Of a DNA stretch of 64,000 nt, positions 23,040 to 33,059 are shown one piece after another; position 1 is the first letter of the stretch; each line of letters starts with the position of its first letter. The notes under the pieces were generated by a model, which was not told the DNA's origin, did no database searches, and saw nothing but the letters and a program-made list of their open reading frames with translations. The stretch lies in the NCBI RefSeq assembly GCF_001723175.1, contig NC_064651.1, forward strand, positions 3,658,001 to 3,722,000, read 5' to 3'. This DNA is from Penicillium oxalicum. Its lineage: Eukaryota; Ascomycota; Eurotiomycetes; Eurotiales; Aspergillaceae. The translations under genes were made by a program, and so were the position numbers.

Positions 23040-24008
23040 TCAGCTTTCTACCGGGTGGGCGTCGGGTCTCCTCGTCGCCATAGGTGTGACGTTTGCCAGA
23101 TTGTCGACGGGGGTTGAAGTCTCCGACTCATGTGCATTGGACGGGCGACTTTGCGCTCGTCGAAGGGAGTGCAGCTCGTGTTCATAAACCTCTTGCTCCT
23201 CTTCTTTAAGACCGGAGCCGGTCGGGTCTCTACGAATCAAGAAAGTCTGCACACGAGCATCGTTATGCGGCATCTGAGTGACCGTCTGCTGACGACGACC
23301 CGACAAAAAGCGCATAGAATCTTCGCTCACTTCACGGAGTCGCTTCTCGTATCCGGAATTCATTTGACCAATCCACGAGGCCTGGACAGCGCCTCCAAAC
23401 AGGACAAGAAGGACGACCAGCCGGGTAAAAGTTCGCTGATCCACGACATGTTGCTGTTTGCCATGATGGCGATTGTTGAATCGTTCCCAGTCTTCCCAGG
23501 TCGCATTGGCATAGATTGTCGACCCATAAGGGCCCCAGGCATGCGCAGCTTCGGCTGCAGTGCTATAGCGTTGAGGATGATGACTCCAACCGGCACCGGT
23601 TTGGTCATAAGCGGCTCGCCGTGCGGGATCCGAAAGAATCTCATGCGCAGTCACCACGATGCGGTACCGTTGGAGACGAACTTCAGGACTGATATTTCGA
23701 CAAAGAGGATGCTCGTCGCAGGATCGATCGGGATGATAGATTTTTACAAGATCGTAGTACTGAGCCTTAGAATACGGGGCATTGCGACGAAGGTTGAGAA
23801 CGTCATAGGGAGTAAAAGACGAGCTCGACGGCCACTGGTAGGGGTTTTCCGAAGAATCCGAGGCTGTCGCGTAGCCTCGATCAGATCTCAATGGTGATCG
23901 AGTAAAACAAGACGCTTGAAAGCTCACTCGAGTGGGTGGCAAAGCCGAGATAGACGAGCTCAGGAGCTGTATGCCACCATGATTGCAGAGGCTGGCCTTC
24001 TTGAACAT
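23040..24008 (-). CDS. mitochondrial-type J-domain (DnaJ-like) membrane protein
   Basis: Single exon, 322 aa. The N-terminal 50 residues are rich in Ser, Arg and Ala with few acids (RVSFQASCFTRSPLRSDRGY), like a mitochondrial presequence. The J domain runs from about residue 66 to 137: PYDVLNLRRNAPYSKAQYYD, then the diagnostic HPD in KIYHPDRS, and AHEILSDPARRAAYDQTG. A hydrophobic segment, FTRLVVLLVLFGGAVQASWI, follows near residue 195. A charged C-terminal tail completes the protein. It would stimulate an Hsp70 at or in the inner membrane. Its start codon is 282 bp from that of the FHA gene on the other strand, so the two share a bidirectional promoter. Confidence 0.85.
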   Translation of the reverse strand: MFKKASLCNHGGIQLLSSSISALPPTRVSFQASCFTRSPLRSDRGYATASDSSENPYQWPSSSSFTPYDVLNLRRNAPYSKAQYYDLVKIYHPDRSCDEHPLCRNISPEVRLQRYRIVVTAHEILSDPARRAAYDQTGAGWSHHPQRYSTAAEAAHAWGPYGSTIYANATWEDWERFNNRHHGKQQHVVDQRTFTRLVVLLVLFGGAVQASWIGQMNSGYEKRLREVSEDSMRFLSGRRQQTVTQMPHNDARVQTFLIRRDPTGSGLKEEEQEVYEHELHSLRRAQSRPSNAHESETSTPVDNLANVTPMATRRPDAHPVES

Positions 24009-24290
24009 GGCCGCATGATTCTGGGCAGAGAGCAGGGTCTATTTCCCGGACGCCCTCTTGAGAACATGAGAATTGATCATGAGGGAAAGGAAGATCGAGA
24101 GACTGACCTCACCGTAGAAGGTGGAGAGGATCACGTGGGGGCTCAAGCTCGATCCGTTGGAGAAATCGGAGGGGAGAGTTCGATCGGGAATTCTACCTTT
24201 GGACGTGATTGGAGGTACCGATTCTTTCCTTACAGTTTCCCTCTCGGTATTTCTAGCTCTCTCAATCTTTCAGTCTCTCATACGCGCGCG

Positions 24291-25271
24291 ATGGCCAGCA
24301 TGGAAGACAGTCCTGGGCATCGGCGGCGTCGCTCTTTGTCAGACTCTCCTAGCCGAAGTCGTCACCATCAGCGAGGCTCTCGTGAAGATGACAGGAGCTC
24401 CCGGCGACGAGACTATGACCGCCGAAGCTCGCACCGGGAGGGTTCGCGACGCCGAGCTTCACGGAGCCCCTCAGATACAAAACCAACTCGACACGGCTCC
24501 GAGCTCGCCTCCCGAGAGCGTCCCGAACGGTCCAGGGACGCGGTTGACGACCATCACCGAGGTCACCGACATCGCAGCCACCGACATCGCGATGAGCGGG
24601 ATCGCGATCGCGATCGCGGCTCCGAACGATCATCGAGAAGATATCGCAGCCCACGGCGACGATCGCGCTCCCGATCCCCACGTCGCTCCGAACCTTCATC
24701 ACGAGCTCTTCAACGGCGGGGTCCGCTGCCTTCACAAGCAGATGCCTTCTCGGGTGACGTTCAGCCTGGCGACGCGGCTCCGCCTGAGAAGATCAAGCCC
24801 AACTATAATCAGACGGGTCGACTTGCTGCTGAAAGCAACACGGTCCAAGTCCAGGGTGGAGAGAAGATTATTCTCAAATACCACGAACCCCCCGAGGCCC
24901 GGAAGCCGCCCGCGAAGGAGGCCTGGCGACTTTACATTTTTAAGGGAGAGGATCTGCTTGAGGTGGTCGAGCTTGGTGGGCGGAGTTGCTGGCTGATCGG
25001 CCGAGAGCACCAGGTGGTGGATTTTCCTCTTGAGCACCCGAGTTGCTCGAAGCAACATGCTGCATTGCAATTCCGCTACGTGGAAAAACGAAATGAGTAT
25101 GGCGATCGCATAGGCAAGGTCAAGCCCTACTTGATTGATTTGGAAAGCGCAAACGGTACCCATGTCAACGGCGATGCCATTCCGGCGGGTCGTTATGTGG
25201 AGGTTATGGACAAGGATGTCATCAAATTCGGATTGAGCACTCGCGAGTACGTTCTCATGTTGCCAAGCTGA
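24291..25271 (+). CDS. RS-rich FHA-domain protein, SNIP1/Pml1 family
   Basis: Single exon, 326 aa from MASMEDSPGHRRRRS; the open frame continues upstream to 23916 but that part is not protein-like and overlaps the J-domain gene. Residues 1 to about 165 are Arg/Ser/Asp/His-rich with many SR and RD dipeptides. The FHA domain lies in the last 120 residues: SCWLIGREHQVVDFPLEHPS, SKQHAALQFR and DLESANGTHVNG. These hold the conserved Gly-Arg, Ser-x-x-His and Asn-Gly positions for phosphothreonine binding. RS region plus C-terminal FHA is the layout of human SNIP1 and yeast Pml1, a subunit of the spliceosomal RES (retention and splicing) complex. Nuclear pre-mRNA splicing is the likely role. Confidence 0.88.
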   Translation: MASMEDSPGHRRRRSLSDSPSRSRHHQRGSREDDRSSRRRDYDRRSSHREGSRRRASRSPSDTKPTRHGSELASRERPERSRDAVDDHHRGHRHRSHRHRDERDRDRDRGSERSSRRYRSPRRRSRSRSPRRSEPSSRALQRRGPLPSQADAFSGDVQPGDAAPPEKIKPNYNQTGRLAAESNTVQVQGGEKIILKYHEPPEARKPPAKEAWRLYIFKGEDLLEVVELGGRSCWLIGREHQVVDFPLEHPSCSKQHAALQFRYVEKRNEYGDRIGKVKPYLIDLESANGTHVNGDAIPAGRYVEVMDKDVIKFGLSTREYVLMLPS

Positions 25272-25483
25272 GGAGACTACGGGCTTCCGCCGCACAAGTC
25301 TTTTCTCGAAATGGAACAGTCGGGGAGCGGAGGATCCCCTCTCGAAAGCTTGTCTTGATAGGTTGAATTGAAGCTGGATATCATGGCTCATGGCTTGTGA
25401 TGTATATTACATAATGGGCGAGAAACGACTCAAAAAGAAAGAAAGGATCCATCCAGGACTGAGGAAAACAAACGCGACGTCCT

Positions 25484-25970
25484 TTAGCCCAGGTGCTCAC
25501 GCTTCGCCTGCTTGGCCTGACCCTCCAACTCGGCAGCCTTGCCCTTGGCCTTGCCAGCAAGCTCCTCGGCGGAGCCCTTTGCCTGGCCCATTTTCTCCTC
25601 AGCCTCTCCCTTGACCTCCTTGGCCTTGGCCTCTGCCTCGGCACTCGAGGTGCCCACGGTCTCCTTCACTTTCTGCGAGGCCTCCTCTGTGTGGCCGGAG
25701 AAACCAACGTCAGCAATCTATTTGCGCAGTGCAGGGTTCCGCCGGTGCTATTTGGGAATTTTGGGGTGGGCGGAACATACTTCCGAGATCGATGCCCTTG
25801 ATAGCGGCATCGGAGACGACGCGATCGGCCTGCTTGAGGGTATCCTTGGCCGCGTCGACTGGTCCCTTCTCCAGTCTGACAGTGGAGGAGATGGAGCGCA
25901 TGGTGATGGAGGTTGGGGCCATGGTGGTCATGCGAGCCCTCACCGCGGGAACAAAGCGTGCAGCAGACAT
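25484..25970 (-). CDS. small LEA-like mitochondrial protein
   Basis: Exons 25970-25781 and 25686-25484 give 130 aa. The N-terminus (MSAARFVPAVRARMTTMAPT...) is basic and Ser/Thr-rich, like a mitochondrial targeting peptide. The rest is Ala/Lys/Glu-rich amphipathic helix with a loose 11-residue periodicity (AKAKEVKGEAEEKMGQAKGS, ELAGKAKGKAAELEGQAKQ), as in group 3 LEA or CsbD-like stress proteins. The intron was placed using a GCTGAC branch site followed by CACACAG; the nearer AATAG acceptor would create a stop. A protective role in stress or conidia is inference from composition. Confidence 0.75.
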
Positions 25971-27124
25971 GATGATGTTTGGAAGGTTGTAGTAGTAGTT
26001 GAGAGTAGTAATGTCAAGAATAGTAGACAAGATTCACTTGTTGACGTGTTGCGAGATAGCTTGAGGAAGCGTTGGATGAAGTTTGAATGTAATGTAGTAA
26101 TGAAGAGAAACAAAGTAAAGACCAGAAGAAAATGCTTCAAATCGAGCCTTCTAATACTTTGTCGCGATGAGGGGAGAGTGGAGGGTTTGACTGCTCATCC
26201 GGTCCCAAGAATGCGCGCGACGTCATTCAGCATCATTCCCTCCCTGACGTCAAACTTCGACTGGCCCAGTCAGTGACCGCTACACGTCCAGATCACGTTT
26301 TCCACACTACTCTTGCCATTTTCCTCTCCTCTCCTCTCCGCGCTCCACCTGTTCCCACCTTGCTTCAGACCCGGACATTTCCTTGACAAGGAGTCCCTCA
26401 ATGATGGCTGGCCCACATGAGCTCGGTTCAAAGACGTGGGCAGTCGACCATCATTGGCTCCCCACTACAAAATCCGTGTCTGGTCCGTGTGCAATGGTTC
26501 GTTGCTTATGCTCGCCGTGGAGATCTTTTCGAGATCTAGACTGAATTGTTTTGAAGATCGCTGCGCCACTGGCTGTTACTTCTGCTTCCTTGTCTAGATG
26601 ATGAAAAGTGGCCTTGTTGTAAGGTCCATCCCCTTATCCTCCCGACATCCTCAACGGTACCGACCTCAGCCGAGGTAAAGTTGATCTCAAACTGGTGTAT
26701 AACTGAGATGGCTGTTGTCAAGGCCAACGACGGAGCTGCGTAGAGGGTCATTGAGTAGTAGGACTGAGTCTTCCAAACAATGCGAGACCATGTGAAGGAA
26801 GAATCGGCCACGGATCTGCGCTTTACCGGACCGGGGCAAAGCTTGGTGCCCGCAAACCGGCGTGAATAAAGAGGACGACTACTCCTACAAGTCGTACTTC
26901 TCCTACGTGTCACCTATCCTGCTCTATTCCGACACTTTTACCGCTGTCCGCGTGGCGCTCCAATACAATGTCACGTGGGTAACCTGATCCTTTGGCCGCG
27001 TCAACATGAAGGATCCGACCTCGCCCTGGTCGACCTCATACTGTTCGATTCTCCATCCTTCCCTCCCCTATCAGATCCAAAGTGCTTACACGTCATTTCG
27101 CCCCTTGTAATTCCACAAGCCATC
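25971..27124. other. intergenic between divergent genes
   Basis: This holds the promoter of the LEA-like gene, including a microsatellite-like CTCTCCTCTC stretch near 26324-26338, and the promoter of the kinase-like gene. A minus-strand open frame of about 125 codons (26536-26913) has no recognisable features and is not called. Confidence 0.45.
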
Positions 27125-28072
27125 ATGTCAAAGTTATCTGCAGTCTTAGAGCAGCTGCCTGATGGGTCATCACGAGAGATGAATTTCTATGACTCTTCCT
27201 TCTTCAAAGAGGCAGGCAAACGCCTCCCGACCCCTTCGCAAGTGAAAGCTCTGTCAAAAGACGCTCACACGAGCCCTCGGCCAAAACCTGTTATATTCAA
27301 AGATTCTGAAGTCTTCGTCAAGTTTGGCCCTTACGTGACAACTGCAGAAGCACAGTGTCTTTGGATGATTAAACGGGCCTTTGGTGAAGAGGTTCCAGTC
27401 CCCGAGATTTTCGGATGGCGAGTCGACGAGGAGAACCATGTCTTTCTCTATATGGAGCTCATTCAAGGACGGACATTGTTGGATCGTTGGAACGAGCTCA
27501 CTGATCTGGATAAAAACTCTTTATGCACTCAACTCTCTCAGATCACTCAAACTCTCCGCCGACTTGAACAAGATCCTCGCCAGTATATCGGTAAGTCCTA
27601 GACTAAGTTCAAATCATCGAGACGTACGTCTGACCGAATCCTAGGTTCTATCAGCTACCAGAAAGTTCAAGATTATATCTTTGAATCGCATCCGAAAGCC
27701 GGCCCTTTCTCGACTGTTAGGGAGTTTCATGACTGGTTTTCTTCTTTGCCACAACTGTGGCTTCCCCTATCGAAAAAATACAAAGATCCGTACAGGGATT
27801 TGTTACCTGACAACGAGGACATTAAGTTTACTCATGCGGACCTTCACCGAGCCAACATCATTGTCTCTTCCAGCAAACCTGCTCGCATTCTTGCGATCGT
27901 GGATTGGGCGCAAGCGGGGTGGTATCCAAGCTATTGGGAATACTGTAAAGCACTCTATACCTGCTGGTCCGAGGATGAATGGCGACGAGAATGGATTGAC
28001 AGATTTTTATCCCCACGAATGCGAGAGTTTGAGCTTTTTTCAGAATACACAATGGCAATGGGGTCCGTTTGA
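27125..28072 (+). CDS. APH/choline-kinase-like phosphotransferase family protein
   Basis: Exons 27125-27590 and 27645-28072 (intron GTAAGT...CTAG, phase 1) give 297 aa. The fold is that of aminoglycoside-phosphotransferase/choline-kinase-like proteins. An N-lobe contains FVKFGPYVTTAEAQCLWMIK, and MELIQGRTLLDRW follows as a hinge region. The catalytic loop HADLHRANIIV fits the H-x-D-x4-N pattern. The metal-binding segment is IVDWAQAGWYPSYWEYCKAL. This family is expanded in filamentous fungi and most members have no known substrate, so an actual phosphorylation target cannot be given. Confidence 0.85.
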
Positions 28073-28730
28073 ACTATTGCTATGCTTGATTTCGGTAGTT
28101 CATGCGTACGGGAGAAATGGGCGTCCTTGAACGCTATAATTACCCTCAGGCCGACAGCCTCTATATTCCTTGAATTGTGGTTCTGCCTAAGCAACTAGCT
28201 ACTGTTACGCTTGAGGACGTTCAAGTTTGTTCGAAGGAGCAACTGGCCAGATTAGCATGGTTGGCTTGGATGTTTGCAGGTTCCGAAATGGTAAGGTGCT
28301 CGAGGCCAGATGCCCACAAAAAGGCCCAACTGGCATCCGCGTGGATTTCCTCCTCTTTCTTCTCTCCCGAGACTTGATTCCTTCGTTGGCAGCACCGAAT
28401 GCGGACGCTTGTTCACGTCTCGATTGGCACGTAACAGCTACAAAGTGCGTGACAGTTACGAAGTGATGGAAGTGGATACATGTAGGACACGTCCGGTGTT
28501 TTTTGCAAAAAGCAAAATCCAACTGAATCGGGCTTCCTTTCTTCCGATATTGAGAACAGACTCGAGAACCCTCCAACTTAGCTTCCCAAGAATGAGTAGT
28601 CGGACAAGAGGCCGGGCAACAAAAAAACAAGTGTTGGTAACAGCAGCAACCGCCTTCTCCGCCTCGGTCTTCTTCTGCTAATAGCATCCATAGCTTAGAT
28701 AGGCATTTCCTGAGTAGCGTGTTTAGACTC

Positions 28731-29290
28731 TCAACGTTGTCCAGCGAGCTGCAGGCCAATTCCATGAGCCGGTGGATCACGTTTGGACTGAACAATCTCA
28801 ATTGCCTCCGCTCCAATGAGATCTTTAGCGACCAAATAGCGGACGTATTCCATGGTCCACTCTTGACACCGTTTATTGACGGTCTCAATCAGACAATGAT
28901 GAGCTTGACCAATATACCCACTCAAACCGAGCAACTTACATCGTTGACAGGTGCCATGAAGTTCTGACTAACTCCAGGAGTTGGGACTTGAGAGGCAGCA
29001 ATCTCGATGTTACCTCTGGGTGTCGAGTCTTTGGTGATCGCGGTGTCTGTGGAGTCAATTATGTTCGACGAGTGGACCTGTCCAATTGCAAAAGTCTCGT
29101 GGCGCCGTTGCGTCAGATCAGGAGAGTAGTTTCGTTTGAACTCGAGAATGTAGCCAGCCATAGGAGCACCGACAGCATGGATCAGAGTTCCTCGCTTGGG
29201 ATCCGCTGCAGACGGAACAAAAACTGCGAAGTGCGCACGCTGAGATGGAGTATTGCGATAAGAGACGAGGTAAATAGTTCTGGTTGCCAT
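28731..29290 (-). CDS. short conserved fungal protein, function unknown
   Basis: Exons 29290-28940 and 28883-28731 give 167 aa. The sequence starts MATRTIYLVSYRNTPSQRAH and contains GTLIHAVGAPMAGYILEFKR. It resembles, by memory, a common family of short intracellular fungal proteins that occurs in many paralogues, with a C-terminal block like NKRCQEWTMEYVRYLV and IVQSKRDPPAHGIGL. The donor is GTAAGT; the acceptor that restores phase ends in GAG, which is uncommon. No enzymatic motif was seen and no function is known to me. Confidence 0.7.
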
Positions 29291-30362
29291 GAGGTGCTGG
29301 GGTCCTCCCGGATATTAGGTTTCAGATAAAGAAGAGACAACGAAAGTGTGGACGTGGGATAGGAACTAGAAAAAGCTTTTAGAGAGCCCAGGAGACGATC
29401 AAGATCTCTTACATCTTTCAAACAACAAGCAGCAATTAATGAGAGGCCAAGGCTGCAACTAGGCAAAATCATTTGTTTGAAACCAACCGTTCCTAACCTA
29501 AGCGCTACAATATATTTAGCTGACGGCTGGCTTAATGACCCTTGAAGTATCGTCATTAAGCGCTATACTACGTACAAACGGTCCGCGCGCGTCATTTGAA
29601 GTAAAAAGATATGACACATCTGCGCTATTCGGTATTACTAAAGGAGAGTGATGGGATTCTAGCTGGCAAAGTGTGGCCCTCGCATAATGGATGAAATAGA
29701 GTCGGAAAAGAAGTGAGCTTATGTAGTACGTAATTACTGGATACAAATACCCCAGGAAATTGGACCCTATCATCGATCAGCATCATACGAATCGTGAGTT
29801 GGTGAGTTACTGAGAATGGATCATTGGAAATTGCCTGTATAGCTTGCTGCGCGCCCCGGTTCCAAAAGTCTAGGTCGTCGCAGGAGGTAGATAGGGAGGG
29901 TAGTGCAGTTAGATGAGAGTCTCGATAATACTCCCTGGTGGAGGAGTTCCAGTTGCCATGAGAGGCGCGAGAGGTGAAGATAAATTCAGAGTGCACTCTG
30001 CTTATTTTAAGAGGGGAACTACTACTACTATCATTGCATCCTGTGTCTGCACATAACTAACATAAAATCATCAGCGATTGTAATTCTGCTATTTACCGTC
30101 TAGAGTCATTCCATCATGCGTAGCACGCATGTCGAGCTCCAGGTGCAACATCAACCGAAGCAGTACAGTCAGTTTCTAGATTGTAAACAAATAGAGCCCC
30201 CCACGTCCTTTCCAGTCCTCCCGTCTGTTCAAGTGACCATCTGAAACCTCGACCATTTCATCAATCCACGCTTGAGCAAAATCCATGGTCGCCCAGCACT
30301 CACTAATGAGTCAATCTCTGAAGGGGACCAGCCAAGGGCAACAGCCCACAGAACTCGGTGAT
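29291..30362. other. intergenic, no gene
   Basis: AT-rich stretch with short open frames only; contains the hairpin at 29530-29561. No domain recognised. Confidence 0.5.
29530..29561. repeat. perfect 10-bp inverted repeat (hairpin)
   Basis: GCTTAATGAC at 29530-29539 is followed after 12 bases by its exact reverse complement at 29552-29561. The position, about 240 bp upstream of the short conserved gene at 29290, allows a regulatory site or a remnant of a small element. No target duplication was identified. Confidence 0.5.
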
Positions 30363-31968
30363 TTAGAGCTTTCCCCGTAAACCGCCATGCTCCATGCCTC
30401 CCCAAACAACAAACTTTGGCTCCAATCCCTTTCCAGCTTTCTCGGCCTTTGCTAAGCTTTCCGACGCCGGTAAAAGGACCACGTTCTCCGGGTAGATCTT
30501 CCCCAGAAGCGCCAAAGCAACGATTGGATCTGACACTGGAATCACATGAAGACCACCATTCTTAGCCGTCGCGAGGCTATCTGGATCACTCGACGCCAGG
30601 AGAACGGATGTAGCGTCGTGAAGCACGCTGGTTGTTGCGCCGCGTTCACTGTGAGTCGTCTCGGAGTCACTGGCCACGGGTGCTTGGTAGGCGTAGCGAT
30701 GGCCACGCGCAACCTGTCCCAGGTCAACGGAGACGCAGCTGTCATTGTCAAGTTGAAGACGGAGCTCAAGTTGCCGCACCTCCACAGAAGATGATGAGGT
30801 CGGGTTGAGTGTGGAGGGGACACTCCGATGCTCGCGCTTGGATGGATGCCGAGTGCGGCTGCTGTATTCAAATCCCCAGCCAACGGGTACTTGTCCGACT
30901 CCGTCGTCGAAGACTTGTCAGTGCCGACGGGGATCTCGACACGCGGCGCCAGGTAATAGTCCTGGATTCGATAGTCAAAGATGACACTGTGAGAGGCATT
31001 ATCAACCAGTCTTGCGGGAATGTACTGCAGAAGATGGAACGGGGTCGGTCCGCCAGCCAGGAAGCCGGCAGGACCAGACCATGGGCATACTGGAAGCCGT
31101 AGCCGGGGCGGGCCCCATGCGAAGTCAAACTAGATGAAGATCGAAGCTCTGGAGCAAGAAGTGCCTGAGCATGCATGATCATTGCCGACTGAGTAATTTG
31201 CTTGGTGAAAAGTTGTGTGAGAAACTCCATACGAGATTGCTCCATGTGCCGAAGGCCTCGAGCAGCATGACCGTCAATCGGAATAACTACATCCTCAAAG
31301 TTTGCAAACGGCAGCAGAGCATCACGCAGAAGAACCATTTGGTGCATATACTCGTTAAATAGCTGCATCAGATGCGACTGGGTGCGAGGGCCGAACATGA
31401 GCTCAGCATTAGATGGGATGAGCAAATGGCCTTCACATGGACTGCGGAGGTAGAGGTCAGGATCGAATGATCCACCGGTGTGATTGCGCGCATATCCAAC
31501 CAGCGTTTGTCCAATACACCGGGCCTGATCGGCAATCTCACGTTTGGAGTCATCAAGACCACTGTCCGGGAGGCGTAGAGTGGCTTCGCGGGTGGTGATG
31601 TCAAGATTGGCCGCGAGATTGTCGAGCAGTTGCACCCGTGCTGGTCTGGCATTTGAGGGATCCGGACCCAAGCGGAAGACAACTGTGTCTAGTAAAGGTG
31701 CAAACGCCTCGACAAGCTGACGAGGTGTATATAGACCGGTCTTTAGGCCCCAAGCTTCGCGAGTAGCGCCCTTATCGTGTGCGCCGGCGTCAGGGTTCAC
31801 GGAGATCTTCTGGCCCACCAAGATAGGACCTGCGCTTCCAGCACCAAGACGAGGAAGACAAAAGGTAGTGTCAGGAGTGATTGTCATGGCGATACTTTGA
31901 ATATTTCTGCTAAGAGAAACGATTTGAAGAAGAAGAATGGTTTGAAGAACACCGAGACTGGACCGCAT
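30363..31968 (-). pseudogene. unrecognised long reading frame broken by two frame changes
   Basis: A frame with good coding character runs from 31968 (or ATG 31887, MTITPDTTFCLPRLGAGSAG) to about 31065. The protein-like signal then moves to a second frame (phrases such as PTPFHLLQYIPARLVDN and AGDLNTAAALGIHPS) and near 30790-30868 to a third, which ends at 30363 (PVSDPIVALALLGKIYPENV, KFVVWGGMEHGGLRGKL). No consensus intron explains either change, although two weak GTCG donors before an ATACAG near 30866 cannot be excluded. The frame changes look like single-base losses in a once-continuous protein of about 530 aa. It has no catalytic motif and no obvious membrane segment unless the first ATG supplies one (LQTILLLQIVSLS). 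It is intronless over 1.6 kb. Origin is unknown; a decayed gene, or an inserted capsid-type sequence from a fungal RNA virus, are both only guesses. Confidence 0.5.
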
Positions 31969-33059
31969 AGTGCCCTCTCCTGGGTATTTATGCCAACGAC
32001 CGGAGGAGCAGAACGAGACAGATGTAAATCAAAGGTTGTCGCCATCATTCGAAAGCTGACAAATTGCACATCTAGGCAGTAATTACCTCCTACTTGTACT
32101 GTGTGCGTTGTAGTATGTACTTACAATTAAAAGTCCGGAGAAGAATGGATGTGGTCCTCAACGCCGCCGGAGATGGTGGTTCTTTGACGACCACGAACTC
32201 CGGTGGGCCGCACCTCACTCAAGCCTCGAAAGTGACATGAACTCCGTTCTCTGGTCACATACATTTCGTCAACATCGACCAGTGAGATGCGCAATTTCTC
32301 AAGGTCACATAATATACCCATCGGGCTTTTGACAGCTGTAGAATCGAGAACCCTTGAGAAATTGTCCTGACGAGCCCCGCGGAGTATCAGTACCGGAAGC
32401 GCTGTCTGGCTCTTTGCATTCACCATAGACATATTGATCGGAGAACACAGTTCTTGAAAAGGGAATGAACGAGCCCTCGCCACTCTACGTGTTAGCCCAG
32501 AGTCTTCCTATCAGTTCAATACATTTCCATCGACGGGCGCCGTCGACTGTTGATCGCTAGTTGTCCGACGCCGAAGGTACAAGCCACACCGACATGGACA
32601 TATCTAGATTGCCTCTTCACCACGAGTACACCCACTTGCCTCTAGACGCTATCGTGGGAGGATTGGAATTTGATCCAACCACCCAGAAAAACACACTCGT
32701 GCTGATGAAAAGAAAATTATTCATTCCATTATTAAGTATACTACTCACCTCGCCATTGAGCTATAACGTAATTATTCTAGACGAGAAATCGCTCGATAGC
32801 ACATGTGGAATACGGATGTTTTGGTGTTATCTCCGTTATCGCCTTGACAAATTACTCAAGTGACTCGACCTTCTTTTGAACTCTCACTATCCTAGGCCGG
32901 TCTATCGCCTTCCAGACTGTGTATGTGTACCCGGTCTTGAAAAACCACTGGTCATATGTCAAGAACATTTCGTCCTTCCGCCTGGAGGACGACGTTCACT
33001 ACTTGATCACACGATGAAAACCGCAGGGCTCCTCGATCAACTCGAGCCTATAAAGAATA
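31969..33059. other. fragments only
   Basis: A minus-strand open frame of 118 codons (32127-32483) and a plus-strand frame of 100 codons (32561-32863) are present. The latter begins MSDAEGTSHTDMDISRLPLH and has a strand-like segment AIVGGLEFDPTTQKNTLVLM that faintly recalls the first strands of a NUDIX fold, but no NUDIX box follows in any frame. Both are treated as possible gene remnants rather than genes. Confidence 0.3.

Noticed and set aside
24121..24996. Plus-strand frame of about 290 codons overlapping the FHA gene
   Set aside because: It is a shifted reading of the Arg/Ser repeat coding sequence; the FHA frame has the real domain.
26536..26913. Minus-strand 125-codon frame
   Set aside because: No domain, no splice context, lies in a divergent promoter.
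28205..28888. Minus-strand 227-codon frame
   Set aside because: Overlaps the second exon of the short conserved protein in another frame and has no recognisable features.
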